This document shows, one piece after another, positions 50,291 through 62,589 of a stretch of 64,000 nt of DNA (position 1 is its first letter; every line of letters begins with the position of its first letter). The position numbers and the translations under genes were made by a program. The notes below the pieces were generated by a model. That model had not been told where the DNA came from. It did not search any database and saw only the letters and a list, made by a program, of their open reading frames with translations. This stretch comes from Nematopogon swammerdamellus (Eukaryota; Arthropoda; Insecta; Lepidoptera; Adelidae). Location of the stretch: the NCBI GenBank assembly GCA_946902875.1, contig OX336337.1:496001-560000 (forward strand), in the 5' to 3' direction.

Positions 50291-50987
50291 ATATTAAACA
50301 AAATAACCTAACCGCATATTTATTAACTATTATTCACTTCACTAACATATTACTGACTATATTATTTTGACCATCATTGAATAAATGTATATTATAAATA
50401 TTGACAAACAGTTTGATAATAACTCTTTTGTAATACACATAATATAATAACACTGAGTCTGTACGTTTGTCTCTCTTGAAAAATCGGCTGCGAACCATCA
50501 AACTATTTTAACCATCAATCTTGATCGCCCTTTCCCAGCAGTCAAGTATCGGTGTGACTCAGTCCTAACATCATTTACCTACCTACCCACTAAAACTTAA
50601 AACGCACTCGACGCGTCGAGCCAAGTTCAACGCTCGCCTTGAAGATATCCAGAATGCGAGTGATTGAGTAATGGATGAGTCCTGCCTGCCGCCTGCACAC
50701 CACCCCGCCGCAGCCCCGCCGCGGGGGCGCGCGCATGGCGGGGCGGGGCGGGGAGGCTGACGTCTCAACACTCGAGACGACTAAACTCTATCATTACGGG
50801 GAAACGGTAAATACTTCGTTCAAATTACTAACATCAATAACTAGGGAAAGCATAGTGTGTAGAAGACGACAGAGGCGACACTGACGGCGATCCGGTTGGC
50901 ACCATATCCGTAGATTCATACATTTTACAAGAGTGAGTTAAACTATGTATGATATTGCCTCGCAGATTCTGTATGGAATACATTCTT
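50291..50987. other. Unassigned sequence
   Basis: AT-rich to 50580, then a GC-rich patch (50690-50760, CGCCGCGGGGGCGCGCGC). No gene recognised. Confidence 0.4.
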
Positions 50988-51108
50988 CGCCGGCATCGCA
51001 TTCGCAATCCTCGTGTATCACATAATATCCTTGGGCATCGTTAGCCACCTTCGTAGGTGAACAATGATGCCACATATCTATCACGCTTCCCATGTAACCT
51101 ATTTTAAG
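50988..51108 (+). mobile_element. Jockey/CR1-type LINE 3' UTR, copy 3
   Basis: GCCGGCATCGCATTCGCAAT, CCTTGGGCATCGTTAGCCAC and AACAATGATGCCACATATC match the last 120 bp of the LINE at 14730-14836. It is joined directly to Rep-G copy 2. Confidence 0.6.
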
Positions 51109-51472
51109 AAAAAAACCAGCCAAGTGTGATTCGAACTCGCGCACCGAGGGTTCCGTATCGCCATGTCATGGTCAGCGTCACTCACGCCATCTATGTATTA
51201 GTTAAAATGCTTCATACTCTTTTCGGTACATAGATGGCGCGCATACACTTTTTAGTTTTCCTGTATGGGGACCCCGTGACTTTTTTACTTTTTCTTATTT
51301 TTATTATTTTCTTGTTATATCGGCCATAATAAATAACACATATTCTGTGAAAATTTCAACGGGCTACCTTTTGCGGTTCAAGATATACAGCCCTCGGACA
51401 GACAGACAGACAGACAGACATACAGGCGGCGTAGGCTTAGTAATAGGGTCCCGTGCGACGGATACGGAACAA
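51109..51472 (+). repeat. Rep-G interspersed repeat, copy 2
   Basis: AACCAGCCAAGTGTGATTCG, GAGGGTTCCGTATCGCCATG, GTTATATCGGCCATAATAAA, a (CAGA)n tract and GGATACGGAACA. It lacks the terminal CCCTAAAA and is followed by ATCAATATCAATCAATTC repeats. Confidence 0.7.
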
Positions 51473-52680
51473 TTCAATCAATATCAATCAATTCAATTCA
51501 ATCAATATCAGGATTCAGGATGCAATAATTCTCGCTTACGAATGAACGAGTGCATCATCTATCGAAATTTGTTATCATAATTATTATTTATATCACCTCT
51601 CTAGTTGCTGAAAAAGTGAGATTAATATCATATTTTACTAGCCGAGGTTAGTTCATATTTATTTAGTTTGTTCATGTTAACTGTTTGGTTCAAGGAATTT
51701 TCTTCCGGAAACAAAGCAAACTTCCCTCTCGCCTAGTGTCGTAACACTACTCACTAGTTTAGATCTCGTCGAAACCAAAAAAATAAATCTCCATAAACAT
51801 TCATAGGTTATTACTGTGCGTGAATCGTTTTTCGTTTTCCTAATGTCGCATAGGCAAGTCGCGCGCCCCGGAGCCCGGCCGCCGCCGCCGGCCGGGGCGT
51901 GGGCGCCTAATCACCTTATTATTTTTATTAACTGGCAACTTTGTATTTTTACTCTAGCTCGCCTCGAGGTTGAGGCAAATTGACATCTCCTACTTGATTT
52001 GTTGTGTTTGGGGTTCATTAGCTAGTTGTGTACAACTTTTTACTTAACTGGCTAATAATTTGTGGAGTTTTGTTATTATTTTCTGAGTTACCTTCGAATT
52101 GTTTTCTACTCCGTGGCCCTTCTCTACATTTACGAGTGTTGTGATGTCATGAATGAATAAGTATTCAAGTTTTTCGTGACAGAGTTTTTCTTCTTTTTAT
52201 GAAAAAACATTCACAGATCTCATTACATGACCTTCGCGTACATTGAAAATGACTTTTACTTTGACAAAAATGGTAAAAAATAAAAAATAAATCAAATAAA
52301 AAAATTTAAATTCTTAATCTTCAAGTATATATGCATACACGAAAACCATTGCAAGATAAAGACGACTCTTAACTCGCGTAAGAGAAAATAATAAAAAAAT
52401 CATAACTACCAAATTTTTCATAAATCAAAAAAACATCCCCAAATATTGAGTCAATTTACAATATAAAAATATAAAAGTTTAAAATATATAATATTTAGAA
52501 ATATTTTTAAAAGTGACCTTTTTAAACCCCTAAAAACGGCAATTTTAAGCGGTTTTTTGCGATTTTCTCAAAAACTCAATTTTTTTTCTTTTCACCATCT
52601 TGTAGCCCTCGCCGATACGCGTAATTTGGCACCCTGATTATTTAAAACTGGCTGAGTATTCAAAACCCTGAGTATACAAA
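51473..52680. other. Unassigned, mainly AT-rich sequence
   Basis: CAATCAATATCAATCAATTC short repeats at 51472-51500, a GC patch at 51865-51905, and extremely AT-rich sequence from 52190 to 52590. No coding frame of note. Confidence 0.4.
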
Positions 52681-52961
52681 ACCGTTGGAGGCTGACCGTG
52701 TTTCGAATTCCACATAAAACTGTATGTCCCTTCCCTTCTTACGTTACTAGGTGGTAGGGTTTAACCCGCCCGGATTGATACCACCGCACTGAATGAAAGG
52801 TCTGTTGAAACGTCTATTTGAATAGTTCGTGTTTTCCGTCCAGTGCCGTAGCCGGCACGACCGAACTGCACTGCATGGCACCTACTTCACCAAGGTGTTA
52901 TGGGCTGACATCACGGATGTAGTAGGTGATGTAACCAATCGTGTCGTTTCCATAAAAAAAT
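52681..52961 (+). mobile_element. Rep-A composite SINE, copy 7 (head truncated)
   Basis: Starts inside the head at ACCGTTGGAGGCTGACCGTG, keeps GTTTCGAATTCC, the body and TGTTATGGGCTGACATCACG, and ends GTTTCCATAAAAAAATT. Confidence 0.65.
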
Positions 52962-53569
52962 TAAAATTAAATAAAAAATAAATTTTTACTACGTAATAAA
53001 AAAAATATTTGTATTGATATTCCAACCAGCGTACTGCGTGCTGCCTAGACACAGACATCCCCCTGCCCGCCTCACCAGACCGGGGCCGGGCGGGCCGCGT
53101 CCACACGGGGCGGGTTATTCCGGTTACTCGTCTCACGCTATCAAATGTCAGACGAATACCTTATCATTACCCACTCTAATAGATTCTCTAATATCCATTA
53201 GATTATAGAGCTCGCCTGACCCCCGCCCCGCCCCGCCAGCGTGTATAGTCGCTGGTGGAGCCGGCTGGTTTGGTGAAAGCTCGCTACGCTTATTGATTTA
53301 CTTGACTGCTGTTCTATTATTGTAAATTATTAATATGTGTATGGAATCTTGGAAGTGAACACAATTACCTACACACAATACGTAAACACTAGGCGACCGT
53401 CCGTCACGCTGCGCCCTCAGTACGTACTGTATAAGCTCGGACTGTAATTAAATCCACGTAGGGTATGTACCTACGTGGTGTCCCATTTGAGAAATCACTT
53501 TCACTATCCCATCACATCACCTTCTTTCGTTCACGATACATTCTGATCAACCATGATCACTTTTAACCC
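52962..53569. other. Unassigned sequence with GC-rich patch
   Basis: GC-rich at 53070-53115 and 53219-53240; otherwise AT-rich. No gene recognised. Confidence 0.4.
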
Positions 53570-53770
53570 ACGACCGCAAAAAGAGGGGTGTTATAAGTTT
53601 AAAGTATGTGTGTATTGGTTTGTCTGTCTGTGGCATCGTAGCTCCCAGATGGATGGACCGATTTGGATGCGTTTTTTTTAAATTAGAAAGCTGGTTTAAT
53701 CGGGATGGTTCTTAGCTTTGTTTGTAATCAAGTGATCAAGTAATGAAAAAAATTATTATCTTAAAAATTA
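53570..53770 (+). repeat. Interspersed repeat fragment (AGAGGGGTGTTATAAGTTT type)
   Basis: GCAAAAAGAGGGGTGTTATA, TGTCTGTCTGTGGCATCGTA and TGGACCGATTTGGATGCG form a block I associate with dispersed lepidopteran repeats. It occurs only once here, so the call rests on recognition rather than on copies. Confidence 0.4.
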
Positions 53771-54046
53771 AACCAATTTGCATGCGTCTTTTTTTAAAGC
53801 TTGAAATAAAACGTTAAATTACAAATTTAAAATACCCCCGACCCTTAAAAATTCAAAAATAATTTCCGTTTACTTACAAGGAGTCGGAGGGCCGCTAAGT
53901 AAAATAAAATAAAGGGTCGGTGTTTTATTTTTGATTTTTTATTTAACTGTTTTATATGTGGATATTAATACAAATTAATAAAATATTTTACGTCCTTCTC
54001 AATCTAGCATGAGTTAGCCATTGGCTATCGTGCATGCCTTCCCTTG
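53771..54046. other. Short unassigned AT-rich sequence
   Basis: Nothing recognised. Confidence 0.4.
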
Positions 54047-54166
54047 CCCGATACTAGCTGGTAGGCTCTAATTGTGGCCCTCCTGGATCGGTACTGTGGC
54101 ACTGAACGAAATATGACCGCATTGCAGCCTCGGCTGTGTTCGCGTAAGAGTCCAGTACAATCATCA
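54047..54166 (+). mobile_element. Rep-C element, copy 3 (fragment)
   Basis: ACTAGCTGGTAGGCTCTAAT, GGTACTGTGGCACTGAACG and GCAGCCTCGGCTGTGTTCGC, then GTCCAGTACAATCATC. Diverged from copies 1 and 4. Confidence 0.5.
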
Positions 54167-57037
54167 AATTTAAAGGGTAGGCTAGTTCTACCAAAATATC
54201 ATTATTGACGCTAAATTCTTGTCCTACTTTCGAAACGTCTCTACACTGCGCGTCGAAAATGTTGCCGTAACGTATTTCTGGCTGTTTAATTTGTTATTTG
54301 AATAGCCTGGTACTTACTTTCACAAAGGGAATTTCATCTCAAGTTCACTTTGTTTAATATCAGCCAGCGTCAACTTACTCATCAAACTTGGCTGACTATT
54401 TGATGAAAAGCTCCGCCCGAAAGCTCCGCACCCTTTGTGAGCGTGAACCTCTAACCGAGAGCGCGTTTTATTTGCCTGCACTTAGCGGAGTGCTTTCTTG
54501 CTTATTTGCAATTCAATTTACTCGCTAACATTACTAATTATGTAAGTCGCGAAGTGTCCATTAACTTGCGAGAATCATTAATTACTCCGCTCGGGAAATT
54601 GAGCACGAACCGATCCTTCGGCCCTCGCCGCTCGCCGCCCCGCCCCGCTCCTCGATTCCCACTACATTTCTCCACGACAAAAACATTAAATTTCTTGCCG
54701 AGTGAATAATTAAATCAATAATAAAACATATAACAGTCGACTCGTATAAACTGGAGGTACATACACACTGTAATGGCATTCCTTCACACTACATTAGACA
54801 TGGCACCAGCAGCGGTGCGGGCGCGCGGTGGAGCAATAATATAAATTATTTCTAAAATATTACTTCGCCTAGTGGAGAGAATCTATTTGAAATATTTAGC
54901 CATTAGACCAAATGGGCTGTGTTGCCATGTGAAATTGATAATAAATGCCCCCCAAACAATATTTTTTAATAAATTTCACGCCCAGTGCCCGGTTAGGGAG
55001 GAGAATGCAAATGCGAAGAGAAAATGTCAAACGGATTCCAAATTCGAATCGCGGAGCCGGGAGTGGAGGAGGGTGGCGGCGCGAAGCCATCGAGTTCAGC
55101 GTAGCGCGACCGGGGCGCCTCTAGCGGCGGAAGCGCTCCCTGCTCGCGTCGTCCCGCAGCCGCCCGCCGCCGCCGCGCCGACCCTCACACGCGCCATTTT
55201 GTCATTCACCTCGCTTGATTTTAAATGTCCCAGCCGTCCGCGTTTGCGGTTATCCTTCGGTAAGCTCCTAATTAATTGGAGTAATAAATTTCGATCGCTT
55301 CCCTCCAATATCCATTCGATTGTCTCTCTTTTTATGAAGCCTGCGCTTCTACACGTGGACTACGTGTATATTTGTACACGTACGCATGTGTGCACTTGAA
55401 CAGCCGAAAACTCTTTAACTATTACGTTTTCTGCTCGGTTTTCTGAAGCTTTAGCGAAGATTACTCAAGGGCCAAGGCACTACTGAAATAGTTGACGGCG
55501 AAGTAGTTGGATCTCGCATCACGTGCGATACCCGCTCCGCGTGTGGTACAAAAGCCTCCGTAATTACTTACCCCGCTCGAGTACAAAGCCGGCGCGGCGC
55601 GGCGGGCCCGGGGTTTCGCGATTTGCCTTTCACGAGCCGCGGCGGCGGCGCGGCGGTTCCTAATAGCTCCTTTGTGTCTCAGCGTATCGATATTAGCGGA
55701 CTAATGAATCGACCGCGACTACACCGATACAGGTAATTAGCTAGTATTGTGCGGGGAGAGTAATGAGTCCGCGATCGACCCCGCCCCGCAACTCGTGTCC
55801 CAACTCTATCGCGATCTCAGCGGTTGCTCTATTATTGGATGTGAATGAAGCGAGGAACTCTCCCCGCCGCGCCCGCCGTGCGTCGCATCGCCCGCCCGAC
55901 TTCATTGCGTATTCATAACGAAATATTTCGAATACGGCACGACGTCCTATAATGTAATTCCATAATATATCAAAAGTTTCCCCTCCGACCGAGGACGCTC
56001 CGGCGAGCACACACGAGCGCGCGCGTCCTGCGAGAGCGGGCCGGGGCGGGACGGGGCGGGACGGCTCTCGTCCGGTGAAGGCTTCCTTCCGCGATAGTTG
56101 TGTAAATTCGACTTGGACTTGGGTAAACAAATCATAAAAGTTGAATATGAGAGTGTCGCTGCACGGTCCACGAGCACGCGCCGCCCCCCGCCCCGCCCCG
56201 CCCGCCGCGACCCGCGCCGAATCAACGCGAAATTTTCCGCTTTCGTTATCCGGGCGCTCCAAAGCGTAGTCCAAAGTCAAACAGAAAGCTCGCTCCATTA
56301 TAAAGACGCCGGAACGTGAGCAGATTGAATTAAATTTAGTTTTCTGTTCATACACAAGTATATTTAGTTAATATCACCTAATTAATTATGTAGTTGATTA
56401 TCTAATTAAATTTATCTTCTGTAATTAAGTAAGTCCTCGGCACTGCGTGCGTAGGTACTGATATCTGGCGGCGCGTTGTGGATGGAGTACCTAAACCACA
56501 ACTTCAGCTCTTTATCTTTCGGAATGTTATTGATTTCATTGAAAATGTTCCACGGCTGTTGATGCGTTTGTGTCGGCGAGTGTAGGCGGGGTCGAGCGGA
56601 GGGCACGGCGGCGGGGTGCGATAAAATTTTTCAATCATCCCGCCGACAAAAAAAAAATGTTTGCAGACAGTAACCCGAGGCCGGGACAATATTGTGTGCA
56701 GCCTCTAGACGCGGCGGGCGAGGGGCCGGGGGTGGGTCGAGGCGGGGAGCCGCGGGCGGAAGGGGAGCTTTTGTAGTTGGAAAAGTGTTGGTAATAATAT
56801 TGAAGTTCAGGTTGTACTACATACCTACGAGATTCTGGAGAACGCTCGCGGCTAGATTCGTTGAGGCGTTTATTGAATCGATAACCGAGCGCTGGGTAAC
56901 GTTGTTGAGTCCCCTGACACTGAGTGAAGAAGGTATTCAATTGAACAAATTTTCTGCTACGAGATTATGATTTTTTATAAACAGTCAGCACCGGCGGTAG
57001 CCGTACCGAAAGTATTGAAGATTAGACACAGGCATTA
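54167..57037. promoter_or_regulatory. Repeat-poor, possibly conserved intronic region
   Basis: Nearly 2.9 kb without recognised repeats, with GC-rich islands (54610-54650, 55060-55190, 55585-55660, 55990-56210, 56700-56760) separated by AT-rich words such as CATTAATTACTCC, CCTAATTAATTGGAG and AAACAAATCATAAAAG. Homeodomain-type ATTA and TAAT cores are frequent. The long frames (54872-55399, 55741-56355) do not resemble proteins. Proposed as enhancer-containing sequence of the long intron; inference only. Confidence 0.3.
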
Positions 57038-57166
57038 ACACCACTCCTCGCGAAACCACGCTCAGAGAGATAGAGGCGCCAAGAAGCCAGCTATAGGTTA
57101 TGGCGGCCGAAAAAGTTCGTCTTGTAGATCTCCAGGTTATAGGTAGGGAACACACTCACTGGATCG
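57038..57166 (+). mobile_element. LINE fragment related to the 62207 copy
   Basis: ACACCACTCCTCGCGAAACC and ACGCTCAGAGA recur at 62209-62240. GTTATAGGTAGGGAACACAC (57135-57154) recurs with a small insertion at 62322-62344. Confidence 0.5.
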
Positions 57167-57659
57167 GTTCCATATTTTCGCCGTACGACATAGGAACGAT
57201 TTCGATAATATTTCTTTACAGTTTAATACATTGCCACAAACTATTCTTGTTCGCCTGCATGTACATAAGTACTTCTCCCACATCCCAAAGGTTAGTTAGA
57301 ATTATTTGGTTAGAATAGAATACCTCGCGGTATTAAGCTCACCTATTGTGACTAATTTGAATAAATTGGTCTTCAATAAAGAATTATATTACATACACTA
57401 TACATACATATACCGTCATATACGAGTACATACTAGATAAGGAGTATTTTAATTCCATTGAGTGCCCTCGAGCCTCGAGGTATTTAATAGTAGTTTTTAA
57501 GTGCTGCCCCTATAATATAACAAATAGATAGGGCTAATTCAAGAAGAAGAGCAAATTAAAAGTGGAATTACCGATAAGGTTCACTAAATAGCTCGATATA
57601 GTTATTATTACGCCATAAAAACACACATTGTTTAAAATATTACATCAATACCCACGTTT
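57167..57659. other. Unassigned AT-rich sequence
   Basis: No gene recognised. Confidence 0.4.
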
Positions 57660-58007
57660 TTAGGGTTCCGTATCCGTCGTACGAGACCCTATTACTAAGC
57701 CTACGCCGTCTGTCTATCTGTCTGTCCGTCTGTCCGAGGACTGTATCTCTTGAACCGAAATAGGTAGCCCGTTGACATTTTCACAGAATATGTTTTATTA
57801 TGGCCGATATAACAACAAATAATAAAAATAAGAAAAAGTAAAAAATTTACGGGGGTCCGCATACAATAAACTAAAAAGTGTATGCGCGCCATCTACCGAA
57901 AAGAGGATGAAGCATTTTAACTAATCCATAGATGGCGTGAGTGGCGCTGACCAAGACATGGCGACACGGAACCCTCGGTGCGCGGGTTCGACTCGCACTT
58001 GGCTGTT
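57660..58007 (-). repeat. Rep-G interspersed repeat, copy 3
   Basis: Minus strand from GCCAAGTGCGAGTCGAACCC to ACGGATACGGAACCCTAAAA. Includes TCTGTGAAAATGTCAACGGG and a short CAGA tract. Nearly full length. Confidence 0.75.
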
Positions 58008-58944
58008 ATTTATACAGAGATGGCGGCGGCGCCGAGTCACCCGTAAGGTTTCTAACGACATAAGCTGCGGATATTATAATATTAAATTTCACGGCGAGTT
58101 GCAACCAATGAAAGGGTAACTTGTGTATCAGGGCGTCGTCGCACTGCAAGGGTTGAGAACTCCTGGCCTACATAATGGTTTTACTCACGATGCCACCGAA
58201 CGAGTTACCGTGTACTCCGACTCGAACTATCGAGTGCCCGTTCAGTTGATATCTCGCGACCGCGCACTCATTGAAACTGCAACAACGCCATTAAACGTAT
58301 AGAGGCGATCATTAGCGGCTGCCGCCACCGGGTTATAGAATATAGTTTATGAGTATTGATCCCCGGCTGTGGTGTCGGTATCTCTAGTAATTGATCCCCT
58401 AGACACTAAGAGATACGCGACGTTGGCCGCGGGCACCGGACCCGATTGTGCCGGACCGGCAAACCGGTACCGGCAGACAGCCCGGCTGCCGGGCTCGAGG
58501 CTACTGCACGCTCGCCTCGTCAGTGGCGTGGAAAGTTTCAGAAGCGGCCCTTTGATCGAATAAAGCTAAATATACTTAGGTACTCCGGCTAGCAGAAGAG
58601 TGGGTTTATTATATGAAGTAGGTACCTACATAAGTACCCATATTTTGAAACTAAGCTGTACCTAGTGAACAATCAAGATTATTAGTAATTTTACGTGGAC
58701 TTGTAATTACAAGTGAAAAAGATTCAAGCGTAGTCTTGCCATTACTACTTATTTTTACCCGACTACGACAAAACAAAAAGGAGGATTATGATTTTGGCAG
58801 CGTATGCGTATGCGCCATATTTTCAAACTTTGTGATTTTTTTTATTCACATCCCACCGAGTAAGGATCATTGTCAAAATGATCAAAACGTAATGTTTAGA
58901 ATATAAATAAATAGAATAAAAAAAAAATATTTTAATCCGAAGAA
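58008..58944. other. Unassigned sequence
   Basis: No gene recognised. A GC-rich patch at 58425-58510 contains GGACCGGCAAACCGGTACCG. Confidence 0.4.
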
Positions 58945-59095
58945 ATAGATAGATAGATAGATAGATAGAAAATTCTTTATTGCTCCAGTAAACATTAAAC
59001 AGTAAAAGTACATTGGAAAATTTACATAAGGCACAAAGGCGGACTTATCCCTTGCAGAGATTTCTTACAGTCAACCTTAGATAAGTAATAAGAAA
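58945..59095 (-). mobile_element. CR1/L2-type LINE 3' UTR with (CTAT)n tail
   Basis: Read on the minus strand: GTAAGAAATCTCTGCAAGGG, TAAGTCCGCCTTTGTGCC, GGAGCAATAAAGAATT, then six CTAT units (58945-58968). The GCAATAAAG end with tetranucleotide tail is typical of CR1/L2-like LINEs, which do not end in poly(A). Confidence 0.6.
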
Positions 59096-59703
59096 AACTA
59101 ATCAAACAACAAGGAAAGTTTGCCCTAAAATACTGTCAGACATCGATGCTGTCAGCCGTATAGAAGAATTCGAATAGACAGGGAGTCCCTCGTAGCGCCC
59201 GCCTCCGCCCGTACGTTCGGGTTCGAAATTCAAAAACCCAATTTAGAAAACGTATTCGGAAAACGAACGAACGCGGCCGTCCTCAGGGGGCTCCGTAACG
59301 AGTTCGAAATACGAACTGTCCGAATGTTCTTGATAACTCGATAAAATAATTGATGAGAAATACCGCATCTGCCCTGTGTAGGTAGATAGCTAGTGGAGTG
59401 GCCGGTGGCTAGTGGCTGGTGTTGGCTAGTGGCTAGTGGCTGGTGGAGCCGCCCCACCGGTAATTGAAGCTATTACTTCGTATCTGCTTCATTCATTCCT
59501 TCCGATAGTGGACGGCCACTCAGCCCCGCCCGCCCCCCCGCGCCCACGCCGCCTACGCCGCGCAATAACGCCGGGAAAACTAGATAGCTAAGACCTCACG
59601 TACATTAAACACGGCGCGGTGATCGTTCATCCACTTTTTCATAGATATACATCTTTACTAGAGCAGAGAGGAGAGAGAATTATTGTATATATACGTAGGT
59701 ACT
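59096..59703. other. Unassigned sequence
   Basis: Contains a short imperfect tandem of GCTAGTGGCTGGT-type words (59390-59445) and a GC-rich patch at 59525-59560. No gene recognised. Confidence 0.4.
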
Positions 59704-59990
59704 TGCTGCTTCACCGTTCGGAACGGTTCGTAAAACTGTAGGTCCATTCCCTTGCCCCTTACTAGGTGGAAGGCTCAAATTGTAGCCGACTGAGTTGATA
59801 CCACCGTACTGGATGTAAGATGGCCGCATAGCAGCCTCGGTTTTGCTCTCCTCTAGTACAGTATAACCAGCAATCCAGGGAAGTCTCCGGTATGACACCT
59901 ACCTGCTCGGAAGTGATATTGGCTGGTCAGAGCATGTGCTTTGGCCCCTTCGACTTAGCCATGCATACAGGATTACATAAAACAAAAAAA
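59704..59990 (+). mobile_element. Rep-C element, copy 4
   Basis: TGCTGCTTCACCGTTCGGAA through GTAAGATGGCCGCATAGCAG and GGTCAGAGCATGTGCTTTGG to ACATAAAACAAAAAAA. Close match to copy 1. Confidence 0.65.
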
Positions 59991-59996
59991 AGTAAA

Positions 59997-60335
59997 CGAA
60001 AATCGGCCAAGTGCGAGTCGAACTCGCGCACCGAGGGTTCCGTGTCGCCATGTCATGGTCAGCGCCACTCACGCCATCAATGTATATACTTAATACTTTA
60101 TACTCTTTTCGGTGATGGCGCGCATACATTTTTTAGTTTCTTTTATGGGGACCACGTAAATTTTTTACTTTTTCTAATTTTTATTATTTGTTGTTATATC
60201 GGCCATATAATAATACTTATTCTGTGAAAATTTCAACGGGCTACCTTACGGTTCAAGAGACAGACTTTTGACAGACAGACGGAAGGCGTAGGCTTAGAAA
60301 TAGGGTCCCGTACGACGATTATGGAACCCTAAAAA
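59997..60335 (+). repeat. Rep-G interspersed repeat, copy 4
   Basis: AATCGGCCAAGTGCGAGTCG, GAGGGTTCCGTGTCGCCATG, TTGTTATATCGGCCATATAA, GTGAAAATTTCAACGGGC and TTATGGAACCCTAAAAA. It directly follows Rep-C copy 4. Confidence 0.75.
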
Positions 60336-60796
60336 CAAATAAAAAACAATACCTTGACGTCTCTATCCAGGATCTAGGCAGGATTACATCTAAGCGCCTC
60401 CTCCGCCTAGTCAAACAATCATTCCCTGTTGACGTTTTGCGTCGACATTACGCGCTAATGGAGGGCATCTCTATTCATCGCATATATTAGCAACTCATGA
60501 TCCGTCACTCGCTCCTACGTGCTTCTCAATGCGTCCAGTGAGACAGAGCTGCGGCGCTACCGCTATTTCTGCAATAATGCATCAGGAACACAGCTTTAGT
60601 TTTTTACTCCGAGCACAAAGTCTTCGAAATGGAAAATAAAGAACCTCGTCTGTATCGGCGTACAATGTTTTGATAGTAATTTGGCTTTGATTTTTGTTCC
60701 CCTTATTTTTGTGTATAAATTATAGGGTCACGTCAGAAACAAACGGTGGAAACAAATGTTGATTGGCATATTCTGTATTATTACAATATTAATATA
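60336..60796. other. Unassigned sequence
   Basis: No gene recognised. Confidence 0.4.
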
Positions 60797-61043
60797 ATAC
60801 GAGCAGGGTATTGCGACAGGCTAGCCACCTCTCACCTTGGCACGGTCCTTCCACCGAGTCGTGTAGCACGTGAGTCTTTGTGCCTTACTTGCTGCTGGAT
60901 TAGTTGTCTTGTCCTAAATACTTTGCTAAATGTGGCGGGCGGTTTTGTGCTGTAATTTACAAGAGTACTTGCAGCACAAGACCGAATACCCTGCTATACC
61001 GCATTGTCGGGATACCGCGTGTGGTATGCATACGAGCAGGGTA
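60797..61043 (+). mobile_element. Rep-B element, copy 3, with 14-bp target duplication
   Basis: The element (60811-61029) is bounded by the exact direct repeat ATACGAGCAGGGTA at 60797-60810 and 61030-61043. It lacks the first part of the family (CCCCACTGCATCTC) and begins TTGCGACAGGCTAGCCACC. A 14-bp duplication fits LINE-driven retrotransposition of a 5'-truncated copy. Confidence 0.75.
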
Positions 61044-62206
61044 GCTCCGAACAAGTGCAGGGAAGCGAGTACAGAAATGGTAGTCTTACAACAAACATGC
61101 AGCCTTATTTCTGTTGAAGGTAATGCGTTTCATGTAAATGGCCCAACTTCCGTCGCTGCATACATTAGAACTTATCGCATCTAAATAGGCGGCGGAGGCG
61201 GCGCGGTCGCGCTCGGCGGGGCGGGGCGGGGCCGACTCCGCTCCGGCACTCATTCATGAATCAACTTCAACCGACATTACCTAACGTATGCGAGACTTAA
61301 AATAAACTTTATGCGGCGTACTCGCATGAAAGTTATTAATAAGGAGTTCAACGTTTCCACGAGCATTCGTATCGTGAATCATACACTCTAGCTAGCGTAC
61401 GTACACTCAGCCACTTCAAAGAGACGGAAATCAAAGGGGCGCATGAGCTGCCTGCCCCGCCGCGCCACCTGCCGCCAGCGACGAGCATGTGCGCAGGCGC
61501 AGCGGAGCCGGCGCGGCGCGCGGCGTCTGATGCTAAATGTTTCAAGGAATTTCGCGATGAGGTGAATTGTAATTAGGTTAAAATTAAACAAGTACCTACA
61601 CGTAAATTATGTGCATATCTGCCGGCTAATTCGTTCGCTTTGCATTCGGTTCGTCTGCGTGCCGTGAAGAGTAATCTGGCGGCTCGCCTCGCACGACGCG
61701 GACGGTCCGCGCCGAGCGCCGGCGCGGTCGCGAACAATGAATACGGATGATAATTTTATTCGCCCTTTATGCGGCGCACATTAGGAGGATCGAGCGAAAT
61801 TGCCGCTACAGCGCTCCCCGCGTTAGGGCGCGCATCCAATTTGCTTTTAAATTGTGGGTTTTTCGAAATTTTCACCCGTGACCGGGATCTGAAAACAGGA
61901 GGGTATACAAATTAAAAACGCCGCGCCTGTCCCCGGCCGAGTGTCTACCGTAAATTAATTTAGACTAAGCCGAGGGAGACTCGCGTAATGTGAGTTTTAA
62001 CATTTCACAGCACGAGCTTGTCTGCTGTGCTCACGTGCCGCCCTCTACTACCCGCTCCACCGACCGAGTGTTATTAGAAATTATTGAAAATACGTGCTCA
62101 GTAACAATCCTCAATGAAAGATATTCAAGGTCTGAACTTTATTTCATGTACAACCGGCACACGGGTTGCTGTGCTCAAAAGTTCAAAAGAAGATCAGACA
62201 TACAAT
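61044..62206. promoter_or_regulatory. Repeat-poor, possibly conserved intronic region
   Basis: GC-rich islands (61195-61250, 61440-61530, 61680-61730) and AT-rich parts with TAATTTTATTCGCC, TTTATGCGGCGC (also at 61310) and CTTTTAAATTGTGG. No coding frame recognised. Proposed as regulatory from composition only. Confidence 0.3.
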
Positions 62207-62589
62207 GACACCACTCCTCGCGAAACCACGCTCAGAGAAGCGCCATGTCACGCTACCTACAAGGTGGACAAAAGATCGCTGTCAAATTTATTAACACGCC
62301 TCTTCAACTCAAGATCCCCATGTTATAGGTAGGAGGGAACACACTCACCAACGGATGCGCACCAATCGATTCTTTATATCTTTTATTCACAGAACCGGGA
62401 AAATGTGGAACGCACTCTCTGCCCATCTATTTCCTCCCAAGTACAGCCTGGGGTTTTCCAAAAGGGGTGTGAAAAGGCTCCTGTAAGGCCGGCATGGCAT
62501 TCGCAATCCCCGTGCATCATGGGCACCGCTAGACACCTCCTTGTAGGTGAAACGATGCGACATGTCGCGCTATCCATAAAAAAAGGTGG
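62207..62589 (+). mobile_element. Jockey/CR1-type LINE 3' end, copy 4
   Basis: TCTTTTATTCACAGAACCGG, GTGGAACGCACTCTCTGCCC, TCCTCCCAAGTACAGCCTGG and GGCCGGCATGGCATTCGCAA parallel 14620-14750. It ends CATGTCGCGCTATCCATAAA with a short A-run. Frameshifted; not coding. Confidence 0.7.
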
